Origin: JBNJGB01 sp051747385
Lineage (GTDB): Bacteria > Myxococcota_A > UBA9042 > PHBI01 > JACKFB01
NCBI GenBank assembly: GCA_051747385.1
Contig: JBNJGB010000038.1
Coordinates: 1 to 62,190 of the forward strand
DNA length: 62,190 bases
Direction: 5' to 3'
Part shown: positions 33,701-42,397 of the stretch, piece after piece
Position numbering within the stretch: the stretch's first letter is position 1
Layout: every line of letters begins with the position of its first letter
The notes under the pieces: model-generated
The model's input: only the letters and a program-made list of their open reading frames with translations
What the model was told of the DNA's origin: nothing
Databases searched by the model: none
Program-made: the position numbers and the translations under genes

Positions 33701-35105
33701 CGGGGACACCCCGGCTCCGCGCGACAACACCATCCAGGCCGTAGCCAGCGAGACCGGGATCAAGTGGGAGGGCACCGTCGACGAGATCGAGGCGTACGTG
33801 GCCTGGCTTCTCTATCTTTCGGCCGTCGAGGCCGACTGGCAGTCGGACCAGCGCAACCAGCAAGCCCCGCAGTCGATGCACATCATCCACTCGTTTCCGC
33901 TGGCCTTCTCCGAGAAGCGTGCCGGGGACGTCAGGGCCGGGACCCAAGGAGCGACCCAGAGGCTGGAGGAGTGGACGAACTTCAGCGTCTCCTCACGTGG
34001 CAACGGACAGGTCAACGAGTCCAAGGCGGCGCTGGCGTTCGCGCGAGGGGCGGCCGAGGGCGGCTTCGTGTCCACGATCGACATCGGAGGCGGGACCGTC
34101 GACTACTCGATCGCGTGGGTGGAACCGGGCGGTCAGGCGATCATCCCGTTGGCCGTCGACAGCGTGCAGCTGGGTGGCGAGGCGATCATGCGCAACGTCG
34201 CCGCGCTCGACCCCGATCTGCAACAGGAACGCCAGGCCGGCATGGCCCTCAACGCCCTGAGGCAGCGGATCCTCGATGTCGGGTTCTATCGGGCGACCAC
34301 CAAGCACATGGACCAGGCCTACGCCAAGGAGTTCGTGGAGCTCGTGCGGGAGTACGGATCCCGTCTCCTCGCTGGAGTCGTCCTTCGCGTCTCGTCCGAC
34401 GACTGGCCTCAGTGGCTGCAAGCGGACGAGGGGACGCGTACCGCCATCAAGCGGGATCTGGCCCACGATGCCACCTTCAAGCTGTACCTGGTCGGCGGAG
34501 GCTGGCGCATCCTCGAGTCTGCGTTCGGGGTCCAGCCCGACGATTGGCGCAACGACAGCCCTCAGCTCGCGAAGCACGTCCGCTCCCCCATCGAGTCCTC
34601 CATCCGTGAACTCCTGGGTGACGCCGGCCGAGAGATCAGCATCTATCCGCAGGCGAGCATGCTGGACGTCCCCGGCAAGGAGAAGGCAGCCGTCGCTGTA
34701 GGGGCGTTCGTGACCTCCGACGGCAATGGCGACATGCTCTTCGCCGACGGCCTCCGGACCTTCAACGGCATGGGCGAGAACGGACGAGGCCACGACGAAG
34801 TCCCATGGACCCAGGAGGTGGGCGGGGACGAGGCTCCCGAGATCCCCCTGGGCACGAGGCTGATCGCCCTGCCCGAACTCACGAGGCAGGCGAAGGAGCT
34901 GCACCTGCGGGAGTGGACGTTCGGTCGCGCCATCGAGGAGGACCGCAACTCCCACCTCATCAGCGAGGCGCTCAACCGCCGGGAGCAGGACGGCGCCCGG
35001 GTGGCGCTTCGTGCGGCGCGAGACCGTCACGGACGCCGTCAGCGTTCGGCGCTGTCGATCGTCTATGAGGCGTTCTTCGGACAGCGACTCAAGGCCCGTG
35101 GCTGA
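30705..35105 (+). CDS. Tubulin/FtsZ-like domain fused to Hsp70/actin-like ATPase domain
   Basis: A 1466-residue cytoplasmic protein. The N-terminus starts with a nucleotide-fold strand LVLIGGTGQHFG (5-16), a VVVIDAD strand (34-40) and the tubulin-type G-box SVAGGTGAG (160-168). This is the pattern of the Tubulin_2 family. A helical middle spans about 380-880. The C-terminus is an ASKHA (Hsp70/actin) domain: phosphate-1 loop LDFGTSRSCVAL (about 900), phosphate-2 DIGGGTVDYSIAW (about 1126) and adenosine loop LVGGGWRI (about 1262). One polypeptide therefore has a GTP-type polymer domain and an ATP-type chaperone/actin domain. The nearest thing I know is the Hsp70-like SrfB family, which has no tubulin part. 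It is the core of a nine-gene operon with envelope, vWA and kinase-like proteins; its role is unknown. Confidence 0.85.
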   Translation: MAYSLVLIGGTGQHFGWTVGSLATLGVVPPPDRVVVIDADTRPEGSEPNAMTEALRESLDLARYSRFAEDEDGDNLPFIEEHPLGNQAAKNLASAYIGDDHLEVFYTHDQAAHSTSEGFHAEPQLGAASYLKEVLLAGQGGSRLREIVGKLTGRVFIVGSVAGGTGAGLWRLVARFVRENQTSADVRLILFGHLFQISNMGEDALPGITGSVNTARLISNTRAGFQQLRYEAQRPPSQRSFSKAYVVGYPPRYPGVLPQNRRHRMLLPASRMTLVASTALQDTADPSEQDPLRVFVYPSPGDAARQDGLFTLRFGARDLATRARLTVPGSPLRAWADAARQAFDDIRAMDFDAGWSSMLRKRRLSKTFTQTVKKHGGAHHQWAQELKSESEVGSRVLDTFARWLADSAANEFPPTPQRQDSDASLIQSPSWQDALNRLGKFVEQDPGKIHLHVRRWLVGIASSQIDWGTAKTPSAPNAGNPVPLAPFEVNNVQKPHGWASVPADAVSIGIPTRSQSYATPMARAHWIADLILWDPASDDAKQLDDAERARIEEQRNRALQEAGLLWSALLAGVLDVEEEELPRIDLQESDSVQGTLLHVISLLEGATLGGRIQWLVFEGRLVGAVHPVLGPFLGNQAIADELLPILQERTGTHSDAVAALARGALGSVDIDGRRPAWHRALQEIESRADAPNLARFARRSLSLRLEGLRDALSVEALEPAREAAVLRLVGSNGSSVASCLPWSANEVKRRLLEEDPAQAVFSPQDDGFFTLLSGQERYFRTREEVLENWNVEVFPGEYAPAETKRFLMAIEPPKVKQRSAARYRLQIAVQRGSDFQVVDVPTEQPQDSGQAAWVSHLAVEGRPRLLIIEDLRNGATGTFPLLSAPTRTRESSATVDVSLDFGTSRSCVALRRDDFTFGGYEAPSHRLVDVQETANVQLSRYRPWVRTLMVGSGLSADTTDLGHAAAKNCRILVAPSALHRRAAPLPASQGIEPLDLFIPGDTPAPRDNTIQAVASETGIKWEGTVDEIEAYVAWLLYLSAVEADWQSDQRNQQAPQSMHIIHSFPLAFSEKRAGDVRAGTQGATQRLEEWTNFSVSSRGNGQVNESKAALAFARGAAEGGFVSTIDIGGGTVDYSIAWVEPGGQAIIPLAVDSVQLGGEAIMRNVAALDPDLQQERQAGMALNALRQRILDVGFYRATTKHMDQAYAKEFVELVREYGSRLLAGVVLRVSSDDWPQWLQADEGTRTAIKRDLAHDATFKLYLVGGGWRILESAFGVQPDDWRNDSPQLAKHVRSPIESSIRELLGDAGREISIYPQASMLDVPGKEKAAVAVGAFVTSDGNGDMLFADGLRTFNGMGENGRGHDEVPWTQEVGGDEAPEIPLGTRLIALPELTRQAKELHLREWTFGRAIEEDRNSHLISEALNRREQDGARVALRAARDRHGRRQRSALSIVYEAFFGQRLKARG

Positions 35106-35138
35106 TCCACACCGGATTCCAACGAACCGGAGGACTCG

Positions 35139-35915
35139 ATGGAAGTGGTCGCGGACCTGGCGTTCTTGATCGGCTTCGCGATCGTGTACGAGGCCGTGTG
35201 GAGCCACGGGACGGCGTGGACCGGCGAGCGCGATCCGCGTCGATACGGCCGAGATCTGATGCCTCGACAGCATTCGCGTTCGTCCGTCCCACCCCGACGT
35301 GTCCATGGTCAGCTGACTCCAGCTCAACTGCAGAGGATCGCCGAGGAGACGAGATCCGAGCCACAGCATGGTTCTACTCCGGGACCGCCCCAGGCTCGCA
35401 CCGAGACCGCGACATCATCGACGTCCCCGTCGAACCGGTGGCCCCGCGGCAAGCAATCTGGAAGAGCGGTCGGCACAGCCGTGTCCAGCCCGAAAGCTCG
35501 GATAGCGCGTCGTACACCGCCTCCGGCAGAGAACCCTGTACAGACGATGATGCGACTCTGGAACTCCGGCTTCGCCAGCAAGCGCGGCCTCAGTCAGGTG
35601 GTCGCGGATCTGCAGACGCACTGTCAGGCACACGTACGCACGTCACAGGACGGAATCGCGGCTCCGTTGGTGGCGGTGAGCCTCCCGAGCAACCAGGACA
35701 TCGTATTCCTGCTGCCCGACCTGGACGATCTGGCGTTCGGAGACGTCATGGAGCTCTTCGAGTCCACCGACGGACCGGACTCGGATCGCTTCGCCGACGT
35801 GGCCGCCGTGACTCGGCCCGCTACGTACAATGCCCGTCTTCCGCTGGAGGGGCGCAACCAGACCACGCTGGCCACCTCGGGTGCACGGCAAGGCACCGTT
35901 CGGTTGGCGAAATGA
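35139..35915 (+). CDS. Unknown protein with N-terminal membrane segment and Pro/Ser-rich linker
   Basis: A 258-residue protein. An N-terminal hydrophobic stretch (VVADLAFLIGFAIVYEAVW) may insert in the membrane. A Pro/Ser/Arg-rich disordered linker (about 25-135) precedes a small globular end (NPVQTMMRLWNSGFASK through VFLLPDLDDLAFGDVMELF). CCGGAGGA precedes the ATG. The stop overlaps an upstream ATG of the vWA lipoprotein gene. No family is recognised. Confidence 0.65.
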   Translation: MEVVADLAFLIGFAIVYEAVWSHGTAWTGERDPRRYGRDLMPRQHSRSSVPPRRVHGQLTPAQLQRIAEETRSEPQHGSTPGPPQARTETATSSTSPSNRWPRGKQSGRAVGTAVSSPKARIARRTPPPAENPVQTMMRLWNSGFASKRGLSQVVADLQTHCQAHVRTSQDGIAAPLVAVSLPSNQDIVFLLPDLDDLAFGDVMELFESTDGPDSDRFADVAAVTRPATYNARLPLEGRNQTTLATSGARQGTVRLAK

Positions 35916-35929
35916 TCACATGGGGAACG

Positions 35930-37855
35930 ATGAACCATCAGCTGGTCCTGCTTCTGTCGGCATCGCTGTGTCTCGGGGCCTGCGCCAAGGAGTCCGAGGC
36001 CTCCGAGTCCAGCGGAAACGAACCGATGTTCGCCGTGTCGGAGGAGGCTGCCTCCTCGGGCGAGGAGCCCGAGGGTGGCGAGCCGAGGAATCCCGAGGCT
36101 GCTCCTGAAGGGCGACGGACCGAGCCGGGCCGTGCTCCCGACAAGGGCGAGCCGCCGCCCGGAACGGAGGAGGGAAGCGCTCCGCCGTCCGCCGACACCG
36201 ACTGGATCCCCAGGTCGCTGCCAACCCAGAGCCCCCCGGGCCCGGCCGCGGATACACCAAGCGAATTGGTCTACGCAGTGGACTGTTCGGCGAGCATGCA
36301 GCGCCTGCGGTGGGCGGACGATCACCGGAGTCCCCTGGCCCTCCGATTCCTGGAGCAGGAGCTCGGCAAGGCGCTCGGTGGCTACGCCGCCCGAGCTGAC
36401 GGCACCGTGAGCTACGGCGCATGCGCCTTCGGAAGCCAGGTCGAGTGTCTGGACGAGGACCTGGGAGCCAGCGGGATCGAGGGCATCTGCTCGCGAACGG
36501 GCATATTCAAGAACTCGTCCCGCCCGGAAGCACGTCGGGCCAGCCGCGGCTCGGAGATCGGCGAGGCGCTGGACCACGTCCTGGACGCCGCCACCGGGCC
36601 GGAGGGGCTGGGGCTGGTCATGACGGACGGGTTCTATCGCCCCGCTGGTGAGCGGGAGACCAAGGTCGACTGCACCCGTGTGCAGAGCCCCCTCGTGGCC
36701 GGGGTCTACCCCACCGAGCGTCTGCTCCGTGGCATGTCGGAGGGAGACCGCAGCTTCGCGGCCATCGTGTTCCGGAAGGTCACGTACTCTGGAAGCTACC
36801 AGCCCTGTCGCGCCAAGAACCCCGAGCGTCCGGGCCAGGTGCCGCTGGTGCTCTTCGCCTGGGGTCCGGACTCGGACCGCTTCGAGGCCTTCATCGCGTC
36901 CATCCTGGAGCGGGCTGCGCGCTTCGAGCCGACAGCGTTCCAGGTGACGCCCCGCCTACGCGGAGGCTCGGAGCTGGCCCGTTCGGTGTCCGTCCGGTCG
37001 TGGTGGCGGAGTCCGGGAGACCGTGCAGATGCACGACGCCTCGACGACTGCGTCAGCGCCAACCCGTCGCTGTGCCGGCTGCCACGGAAGTGGGAACCGT
37101 CGGTCGAGAGGAACCTGGTCCTCGCGCTCGAGAGCGCAGAGCAGGAGGCCCCCGCGGCTTGGTCCGTCTGGCGTCCCGCCGTGTCCTGGCCGGAGCGCCG
37201 GCTCTTCCTCGGTTCCCCCGGAGGCAGGTTCTCCGGTTTCCTCTCACGGGAGGCGAGCCTGTTCTCGTCGGTTACCGGGGCGTTCGAGACCATCTCGGAC
37301 GCGGATGGTGACGATGACGGACCGCTCGGCCACCGCCGTTGCCCCACCGTTCAGAAGCTGACCGAGGAGTGGGAGACCGAGCGGGGCCAGCACGAGGACG
37401 CACGCCCCGCCCATTGGGTGGCGGCACGAGTGTCGTCCGTCGCGGGTTCGAAGCGAGGGTACTCCTGCGACCGCCTCAAACGCCGGCTCGAGTCCCAGCT
37501 CGACTGCACGGAGGAGCTCGGTGGCGCACCCGCAGCAACAGACAACGGGCGCGGTCGCCCAGACCCGGTCGTCTTCGTCCCCGAGGGGTGCCTGCCGGAC
37601 GTCGGGCCGAGGGAGCCCCTTCTCGACGTCTACGTGGCCTCTTCACCGCATGTCCTCGAGGGCGCCGAGCTGGATCGGGCCCTCTCGGAGGCGACGAGAG
37701 ACTTCGCGGGCGACACGAACCCGGGGCCCGGCTCGATCCACGGGCTTCGGCAGCTGCTGGGCAAGCTCGCGCGAGGCGTCCATCGCGACTCCGTCGCCGA
37801 GCTCGAGTCACACGAAGGGCCCAACCGCCTCGGCCACATTCGAATTCAGCCCTGA
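35930..37855 (+). CDS. Lipoprotein with von Willebrand factor A domain
   Basis: A 641-residue protein. A lipoprotein signal (HQLVLLLSASLCLGAC, acylated Cys18) is followed by a 90-residue Glu/Gly/Pro-rich linker. A vWA domain follows with the MIDAS start VDCSASMQ (Asp118, Ser120, Ser122) and a second MIDAS-type loop LVMTDGFY about 100 residues later. The C-terminal half has many cysteines and is probably periplasmic or surface-exposed. I prefer the ATG at 35930, with GGGGA upstream, because it gives a compact signal peptide. The ATG at 35912 overlaps the previous stop and is also possible. It could be an adhesive or sensing partner for the operon's intracellular proteins. Confidence 0.82.
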   Translation: MNHQLVLLLSASLCLGACAKESEASESSGNEPMFAVSEEAASSGEEPEGGEPRNPEAAPEGRRTEPGRAPDKGEPPPGTEEGSAPPSADTDWIPRSLPTQSPPGPAADTPSELVYAVDCSASMQRLRWADDHRSPLALRFLEQELGKALGGYAARADGTVSYGACAFGSQVECLDEDLGASGIEGICSRTGIFKNSSRPEARRASRGSEIGEALDHVLDAATGPEGLGLVMTDGFYRPAGERETKVDCTRVQSPLVAGVYPTERLLRGMSEGDRSFAAIVFRKVTYSGSYQPCRAKNPERPGQVPLVLFAWGPDSDRFEAFIASILERAARFEPTAFQVTPRLRGGSELARSVSVRSWWRSPGDRADARRLDDCVSANPSLCRLPRKWEPSVERNLVLALESAEQEAPAAWSVWRPAVSWPERRLFLGSPGGRFSGFLSREASLFSSVTGAFETISDADGDDDGPLGHRRCPTVQKLTEEWETERGQHEDARPAHWVAARVSSVAGSKRGYSCDRLKRRLESQLDCTEELGGAPAATDNGRGRPDPVVFVPEGCLPDVGPREPLLDVYVASSPHVLEGAELDRALSEATRDFAGDTNPGPGSIHGLRQLLGKLARGVHRDSVAELESHEGPNRLGHIRIQP

Positions 37856-37879
37856 TCCCGACAGAAGTGGAGATTCATC

Positions 37880-38572
37880 ATGTGCGGCTACGGTAGCTTC
37901 TGGTTCAAGCTCGTCCTCGGACTCGCCTTGATGGGGGGTGGGGTGTTCGCCAAGTACAAGGCAGAGGCGGCGACCGAGCAGAGCCCGCCTCGAGAGGAGG
38001 AGGGGGCATCCGAGACGTCCGAAGGGAACGCGGACTTCCGTGGCTGGGACGCCGATTTCGACAGGTCCGAAGACGAGGGCGAGGGGTGCGAGCAGGAGAC
38101 ACAACACGAGGCGGAACTCCAGATCGGCGGGAAGAGCATCGGCGTCTCCTGTCGGAAGGATTGGAAGGGTTGGCGATGCCACGACGCGAGTACGAGCGAG
38201 ATGCAGGGCGCGATCATTCGTGAGCGCGAGCCCGGCGAGGCCTGCCTCGCGCTTCCCGCGCTTCCCACATCGAAGGAGGCTGCTGGGCCGAAGAAGGCGG
38301 CGATAGCAACCGAGTTCGAGGACACCGCGAAGATGTGCGCGAGCAAGAAACCACTGACCCCGAAGGCGCAACTCTTCCTTTCGCGCCTCGTGGAGGGCAA
38401 CTGGCGACTGCTCATCAACAAGTCGATCGTGCAGGAGGAGGACTACGGCCACGCCCACAGGGCAGTGGAGCACCTCTGCAGCGAGCACCCAAGAGAAGAC
38501 GCCAGGTTGAAGGCGAAAGCGATGCTGAGGGAGCTGCAGAAGCTCGCTCCTTGCCGCACGGGGGTCGAGTGA
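37880..38572 (+). CDS. Unknown membrane-anchored protein
   Basis: A 230-residue protein with a short N-terminal hydrophobic helix (WFKLVLGLALMGGGVFA). An acidic linker (SPPREEEGASETSEGNADF) precedes a C-terminal domain with several cysteines (C-E-Q-E, VSCRKDWKGWRCHD, KMCASKKPL, HLCSEHP, APCRT). Disulfides suggest a periplasmic location. No family is recognised. It shares TGATG with the next gene, so it belongs to the operon. Confidence 0.65.
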   Translation: MCGYGSFWFKLVLGLALMGGGVFAKYKAEAATEQSPPREEEGASETSEGNADFRGWDADFDRSEDEGEGCEQETQHEAELQIGGKSIGVSCRKDWKGWRCHDASTSEMQGAIIREREPGEACLALPALPTSKEAAGPKKAAIATEFEDTAKMCASKKPLTPKAQLFLSRLVEGNWRLLINKSIVQEEDYGHAHRAVEHLCSEHPREDARLKAKAMLRELQKLAPCRTGVE

Positions 38573-39087
38573 TGGCCTGGCTCATGCCAATCATCGGAGA
38601 CATCGCCATCGGAGGCGGGCTGGTCCTTCTTGCCCTCGCACTCCTCACCCGCGCCATCGAGCGTCAGAACCATCAAGACCGTGAAGTCGATCTCGGGCCG
38701 GTCCGGGAGGAGCTCGACTCCCTTCGGGCACAGGTGGCCAATGTCCGGGACGTGAGGGAGCTGGACCGGCGCGTCTCCGACCTTCAGGCCTCCGTGGGCC
38801 AGAACGCAGCCACATACGCTTCCAAGCTGAAGGCGGCAGAGGAGTACGCCCACAAGGCACGCGGGCATCTGAAGCGGCAGCTGGATGGCCTCACGGCAAC
38901 GCTCCGGGACGTCCACGACCGGGCCGTCGAAGTGGACGCGATGATCGAGGTCGCCCGGCGGGAGACCGCCCTGCGCCGCGTCGAGGCGCACCTCGCGAAT
39001 GGTGAGAAGTCAACCAGGCCGACGGAGCAGTCGACAGCGGCCGCCCACGCCGCCGGGCCCTCGAGCGGGGTCGAGGTCGGCCCATGA
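38572..39087 (+). CDS. Small membrane protein with coiled coil
   Basis: A 171-residue protein. One N-terminal TM helix (IIGDIAIGGGLVLLALALLT) precedes a long heptad-rich coiled coil (about 35-140; VREELDSLRAQVANVRDVRELDRRVSDL) and a Ser/Ala-rich tail. It resembles a membrane-tethered rod or scaffold. It starts in the stop of the upstream gene and ends overlapping the next ATG. No enzymatic motif is seen. Confidence 0.72.
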   Translation: MAWLMPIIGDIAIGGGLVLLALALLTRAIERQNHQDREVDLGPVREELDSLRAQVANVRDVRELDRRVSDLQASVGQNAATYASKLKAAEEYAHKARGHLKRQLDGLTATLRDVHDRAVEVDAMIEVARRETALRRVEAHLANGEKSTRPTEQSTAAAHAAGPSSGVEVGP

Positions 39088-41267
39088 ACCTGTTCCCTCC
39101 GCGAAATCGTGCTGGAGTCGTCGCGGCAGTGCTCCTGGGGCTGGTCGTCGGGCTCCTGCCGACGAGGTCCGCCTCGGCCGTCGAGTCGGAAGCGCCTGTG
39201 GTCCGCGTCTTCATCCACGTGGACTTCCTCCGGGCGACCGACCTCTTGTCGGCGAATCCCGACGAGCAGTCCGATGCGAGACAATCCCTGGCCCACCTCC
39301 TCAGCGATATGCTCAGCGGGCTGGACGACCTGCAGAGGTTCCGACGGAAAGCTCTGGCAGGCCCCGACGTGAAGGACGTCACCTGGCAGATCCAGGCGTC
39401 CGTCAACACGCGCTCCGGTGGCGAGCCCGCGCCATCCATCATGCGCTGGATGGCGGGGAACAGTATATCTGCGCGTCAGGCAACGGTACGGACCCGGCTC
39501 GATTCGCTCCTCGACAGCGCCCAGCCACCCAACTATCAAACCCCGAACTTCGCCATGAAGGCACTTCTCGCGGAGCTGAACGGCGCGCAAGACCGGGCGG
39601 GCGGCTCTTCCAAGACCTCTCCGTGGGCAGCCGCCCCGACGCATGTGCTCTTCGTGGCCTTGTCCGATGGCAGCGGCGACTACGCCCCCTATCCCGGCTT
39701 CGCCCGCAATGGCAGCAAGCGAATGAAGAAGATGGCCTCGGAGTACGGCGTGAAATTCATCGGTCTCCACCCCACCCGGAACGGCGCCGCGGTCCGTCCC
39801 TTCTGGATGAGCGCTGACTGGAAGCGCCCCGAAGGAGCGTGGATGCGCATCCTGCCGCGCAGATCGGCCGCCATGGAGATCATGGGCCTCGTCGCGTCGC
39901 TGACCATCGGGGACCGATGGCAACCGTGCAGTCGCATCCCTGCAGGAGCCATCGCCGCAGACGTCCTGGTACGAGGCGAACTGCAGGGCGGCCCGGACGA
40001 CAACCTCCAACGCCTGCACGCCGACGGCGAGACCGCGAGCGTCGACGCGGACGCATGGGCGGCGCGAACGCGCAGCCTGGCGTTCCTCCGCAGCCTGTCC
40101 CTCCGACCGGAAGACCAGGGGCTCACGTCACCCAGCACGCTCCACAAGCTCGAGTGTGACTGGGAGTACCTGCAGCCTGCGACGGTTCGCGCGGCGACTC
40201 CCGAGGGCGGGCCGCTGCCGGGGGACATGGTGCGGGTGTCGCTCGCCCATCCGTCCGACTCGCCGCGGCCAGTCCTCCGTGGAGGACGCCTCGAGGTCCA
40301 GGTCGGTAGGGAGCCTCTCTCCCACGCCTGCACCCTGGACTCGGTGTTCGACGGCGAGTGCGAGGTCGGCCCCGTCCCGGAGGGCAGCGACGAGCTCGTA
40401 GTCACCATCGCGGGCTCGCCGGGCTGGAACGTCCGACCCGTCCGCGAGACCGTGCACACTCGGCAGCCTCGTGCAGCGAGCGTGACCTCGGCCGCTCTCG
40501 TGGGCTGCGGCGACGGAGCCGAGGTGCTCGAAGAATACTACTTCCTGTTCGGCCCGCCCTCGGAGATCTGTGTGAGCTATGCAATCGCCGCGGAGGCCGA
40601 CGAATCGCTGCCGACCCCCGCCCTTCGGGGCCTCGACCTGGAGCTTCGAGTGGGCGGGGAGGCCATTGGGTGGACGCCCATCGCCGACGAGCAGGGGGTG
40701 GCCCAGTTCGAGGTGTCGCCCGACCGGCTCGTCGGAGCGGGGGCCATCTCGGTCCATCTGGCACCCGCTGAGGAGGCGTCCCGGTGGCGTGAGACCAAGC
40801 GCCGCTATGACCTGACCATCGACAAGGCCGCAGCCATGACCCTGCCGGAGGTCGCCGACTGGCGTATCCCCACGTACGTCCTCCTGGCCCTCTTCGCGCT
40901 CGCCCTCGTGGCCCGCTTCATCATGAACCGGGCCCAGCGGACCGCTCTCGAGCTCGTGTTCTATGTGCCGTCCTGGTCAGAGCACCCCTTCCAGACGGTG
41001 CAGGTACCCACCAAGTTCGGCCAGTGGGTCCCCCCGAAGCAACTCCAACCCGCACTCGGCATCGATCAACTGCGTGTGCGGCAGTGGATCCGAAAGTTCG
41101 AGATCGACGTCGCTCCGTCCCAGAGCTTCAAGAGAGACCAGCGCATGCGCGAGCGGTATCCACACACCCGGCAGGAGTGCGCTCGCGCCACGAAGGATCG
41201 ATTCGTGTGGGGGCCGTTCGAGGTCCACTGCGTTCCGTCGGCCAGCGGTGGAGGAGAGCGGAAGTGA
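39084..41267 (+). CDS. Secreted vWA-like / Ig-like protein with C-terminal TM
   Basis: A 727-residue protein. A signal peptide (GVVAAVLLGLVVGLLPTRSASA) is followed by a Rossmann-like domain (VVRVFIHVDFL through THVLFVALSDGSG and GVKFIGLHP) resembling a vWA fold, but DxSxS is not preserved, so metal binding is doubtful. The middle contains beta-sandwich-like repeats (PLPGDMVRVSLAHPSDSPRPVLRGGRLEVQV; LELRVGGEAIGWTPI). One TM helix (TYVLLALFALALVARFIM, about 596-613) leaves a 110-residue cytoplasmic tail. The topology would connect the periplasm to the tubulin-Hsp70 and kinase-like proteins. It overlaps both neighbouring genes. Confidence 0.72.
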   Translation: MNLFPPRNRAGVVAAVLLGLVVGLLPTRSASAVESEAPVVRVFIHVDFLRATDLLSANPDEQSDARQSLAHLLSDMLSGLDDLQRFRRKALAGPDVKDVTWQIQASVNTRSGGEPAPSIMRWMAGNSISARQATVRTRLDSLLDSAQPPNYQTPNFAMKALLAELNGAQDRAGGSSKTSPWAAAPTHVLFVALSDGSGDYAPYPGFARNGSKRMKKMASEYGVKFIGLHPTRNGAAVRPFWMSADWKRPEGAWMRILPRRSAAMEIMGLVASLTIGDRWQPCSRIPAGAIAADVLVRGELQGGPDDNLQRLHADGETASVDADAWAARTRSLAFLRSLSLRPEDQGLTSPSTLHKLECDWEYLQPATVRAATPEGGPLPGDMVRVSLAHPSDSPRPVLRGGRLEVQVGREPLSHACTLDSVFDGECEVGPVPEGSDELVVTIAGSPGWNVRPVRETVHTRQPRAASVTSAALVGCGDGAEVLEEYYFLFGPPSEICVSYAIAAEADESLPTPALRGLDLELRVGGEAIGWTPIADEQGVAQFEVSPDRLVGAGAISVHLAPAEEASRWRETKRRYDLTIDKAAAMTLPEVADWRIPTYVLLALFALALVARFIMNRAQRTALELVFYVPSWSEHPFQTVQVPTKFGQWVPPKQLQPALGIDQLRVRQWIRKFEIDVAPSQSFKRDQRMRERYPHTRQECARATKDRFVWGPFEVHCVPSASGGGERK

Positions 41268-42397
41268 ACGGTTCAGCCTCGAAGCGCTTCCCGGAGCTCG
41301 ATGACGTCGAGGCGCTCAAACGCCGCGGACAGCACATCACCGACACGGCCTACTGCACCATCTGGCGTGTGGAGCTGCCGTGGCCGGAGGGGGCTCACCT
41401 CCGGCCACGGACCATCGCTCTCAAGGAGGCCACGGACCCCGCGCAGAACGACCAGAGCGGTCTCCGGGCGGAGTACGACGTGCTGCGTACGCTCATGTCG
41501 GAGTGCGGAAGCATGTATCCGGTGCCCGTGCCGGAGCCGCTGGCGCTCCTCGAGCCACGCGCCGGGCAGGAGCGCCTGACACTCGCTCTGGAGTGGATCG
41601 ACGGCGAGGAGATGGAGTACTTCGCCACGTCCGGGACGACACGGTTGAGCGCCGAGCGTCTCCTGCGGGACGTCTATCGCCTGGTCCGGCTCCTCGCCGT
41701 CGTCCATGGCGACGGCGAAAGTCGCGCCCCCTCGGTGCTCCCGGACCTCAAGCGGAACTCGCTGAAGATCACGTCCGCCGGCGTGCGGGTCCTGGACTGG
41801 AACGTGCTCAAGTCCTTTTCCCTCGAAAGAGCCCTCCTGGACATGGAGAACGTTCTGCGCTTCATGGCCGAGGTATTCGCCGGGGAGTTCACGGCCGATC
41901 TCGTGGATGCGCGGGATCGCGTCGAGGAGGCCTCCCGCGGTGCGCGCGAGCAGGAGGAGAAGTTCGCCGGCTGGGTCCTCCGAACGTGTCTCCTCCAGCT
42001 CGAGCGCTACGTTCCGGTGCCTGGTGCAGCCAAGGAAGATCAGGAGCGCGAGTTCCGCCGCTTCGAGGAGGAGCTGTGCACCTTCCTCATTCGGACGGTC
42101 GAGCTCCTGGCCTCCAAGTCCAGAACGCAATGGTCCGCCGACGGACCGCGGATTGACCTCCTCGAGGCCATCCGGGCTGCGAGTGCCGGTCCAGGGGGCG
42201 GTCGCTTTCCGGATGTCTCGCGTGTGCTGGACGGCCGGGCCGACCCGGCGCACGACCACGCAACGAACCGCCCGGTCCAGAGCGGACATCCGCTCTCGAC
42301 CCGGATTCACGAGCTGCGCGAGCTGGCCGGCGAGCTCGGTTGGCCCGCACGCCTCCGCGAGGCATCGCGCGCCCGCTCAGTCGAAGGAGACGGATGA
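41264..42397 (+). CDS. Divergent protein-kinase-like protein
   Basis: A 377-residue protein from a GTG overlapping the previous stop (GTGA), with GAGGAGAG upstream. Kinase landmarks are visible: IALKEA with Lys54, an alpha-C-type Glu70, a hinge-like ALEWID (108-113), a catalytic-loop-like DLKRNSLKI (Asp161, Lys163, Asn165) and VLDWN (Asp178) in place of DFG. The Asp-Asn spacing is one residue short of the usual loop, so it may be an atypical or small-molecule kinase or a pseudokinase. The C-terminal 150 residues are helical. In this operon it may phosphorylate, or scaffold, the tubulin-Hsp70 machine. Confidence 0.68.
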   Translation: MNGSASKRFPELDDVEALKRRGQHITDTAYCTIWRVELPWPEGAHLRPRTIALKEATDPAQNDQSGLRAEYDVLRTLMSECGSMYPVPVPEPLALLEPRAGQERLTLALEWIDGEEMEYFATSGTTRLSAERLLRDVYRLVRLLAVVHGDGESRAPSVLPDLKRNSLKITSAGVRVLDWNVLKSFSLERALLDMENVLRFMAEVFAGEFTADLVDARDRVEEASRGAREQEEKFAGWVLRTCLLQLERYVPVPGAAKEDQEREFRRFEEELCTFLIRTVELLASKSRTQWSADGPRIDLLEAIRAASAGPGGGRFPDVSRVLDGRADPAHDHATNRPVQSGHPLSTRIHELRELAGELGWPARLREASRARSVEGDG

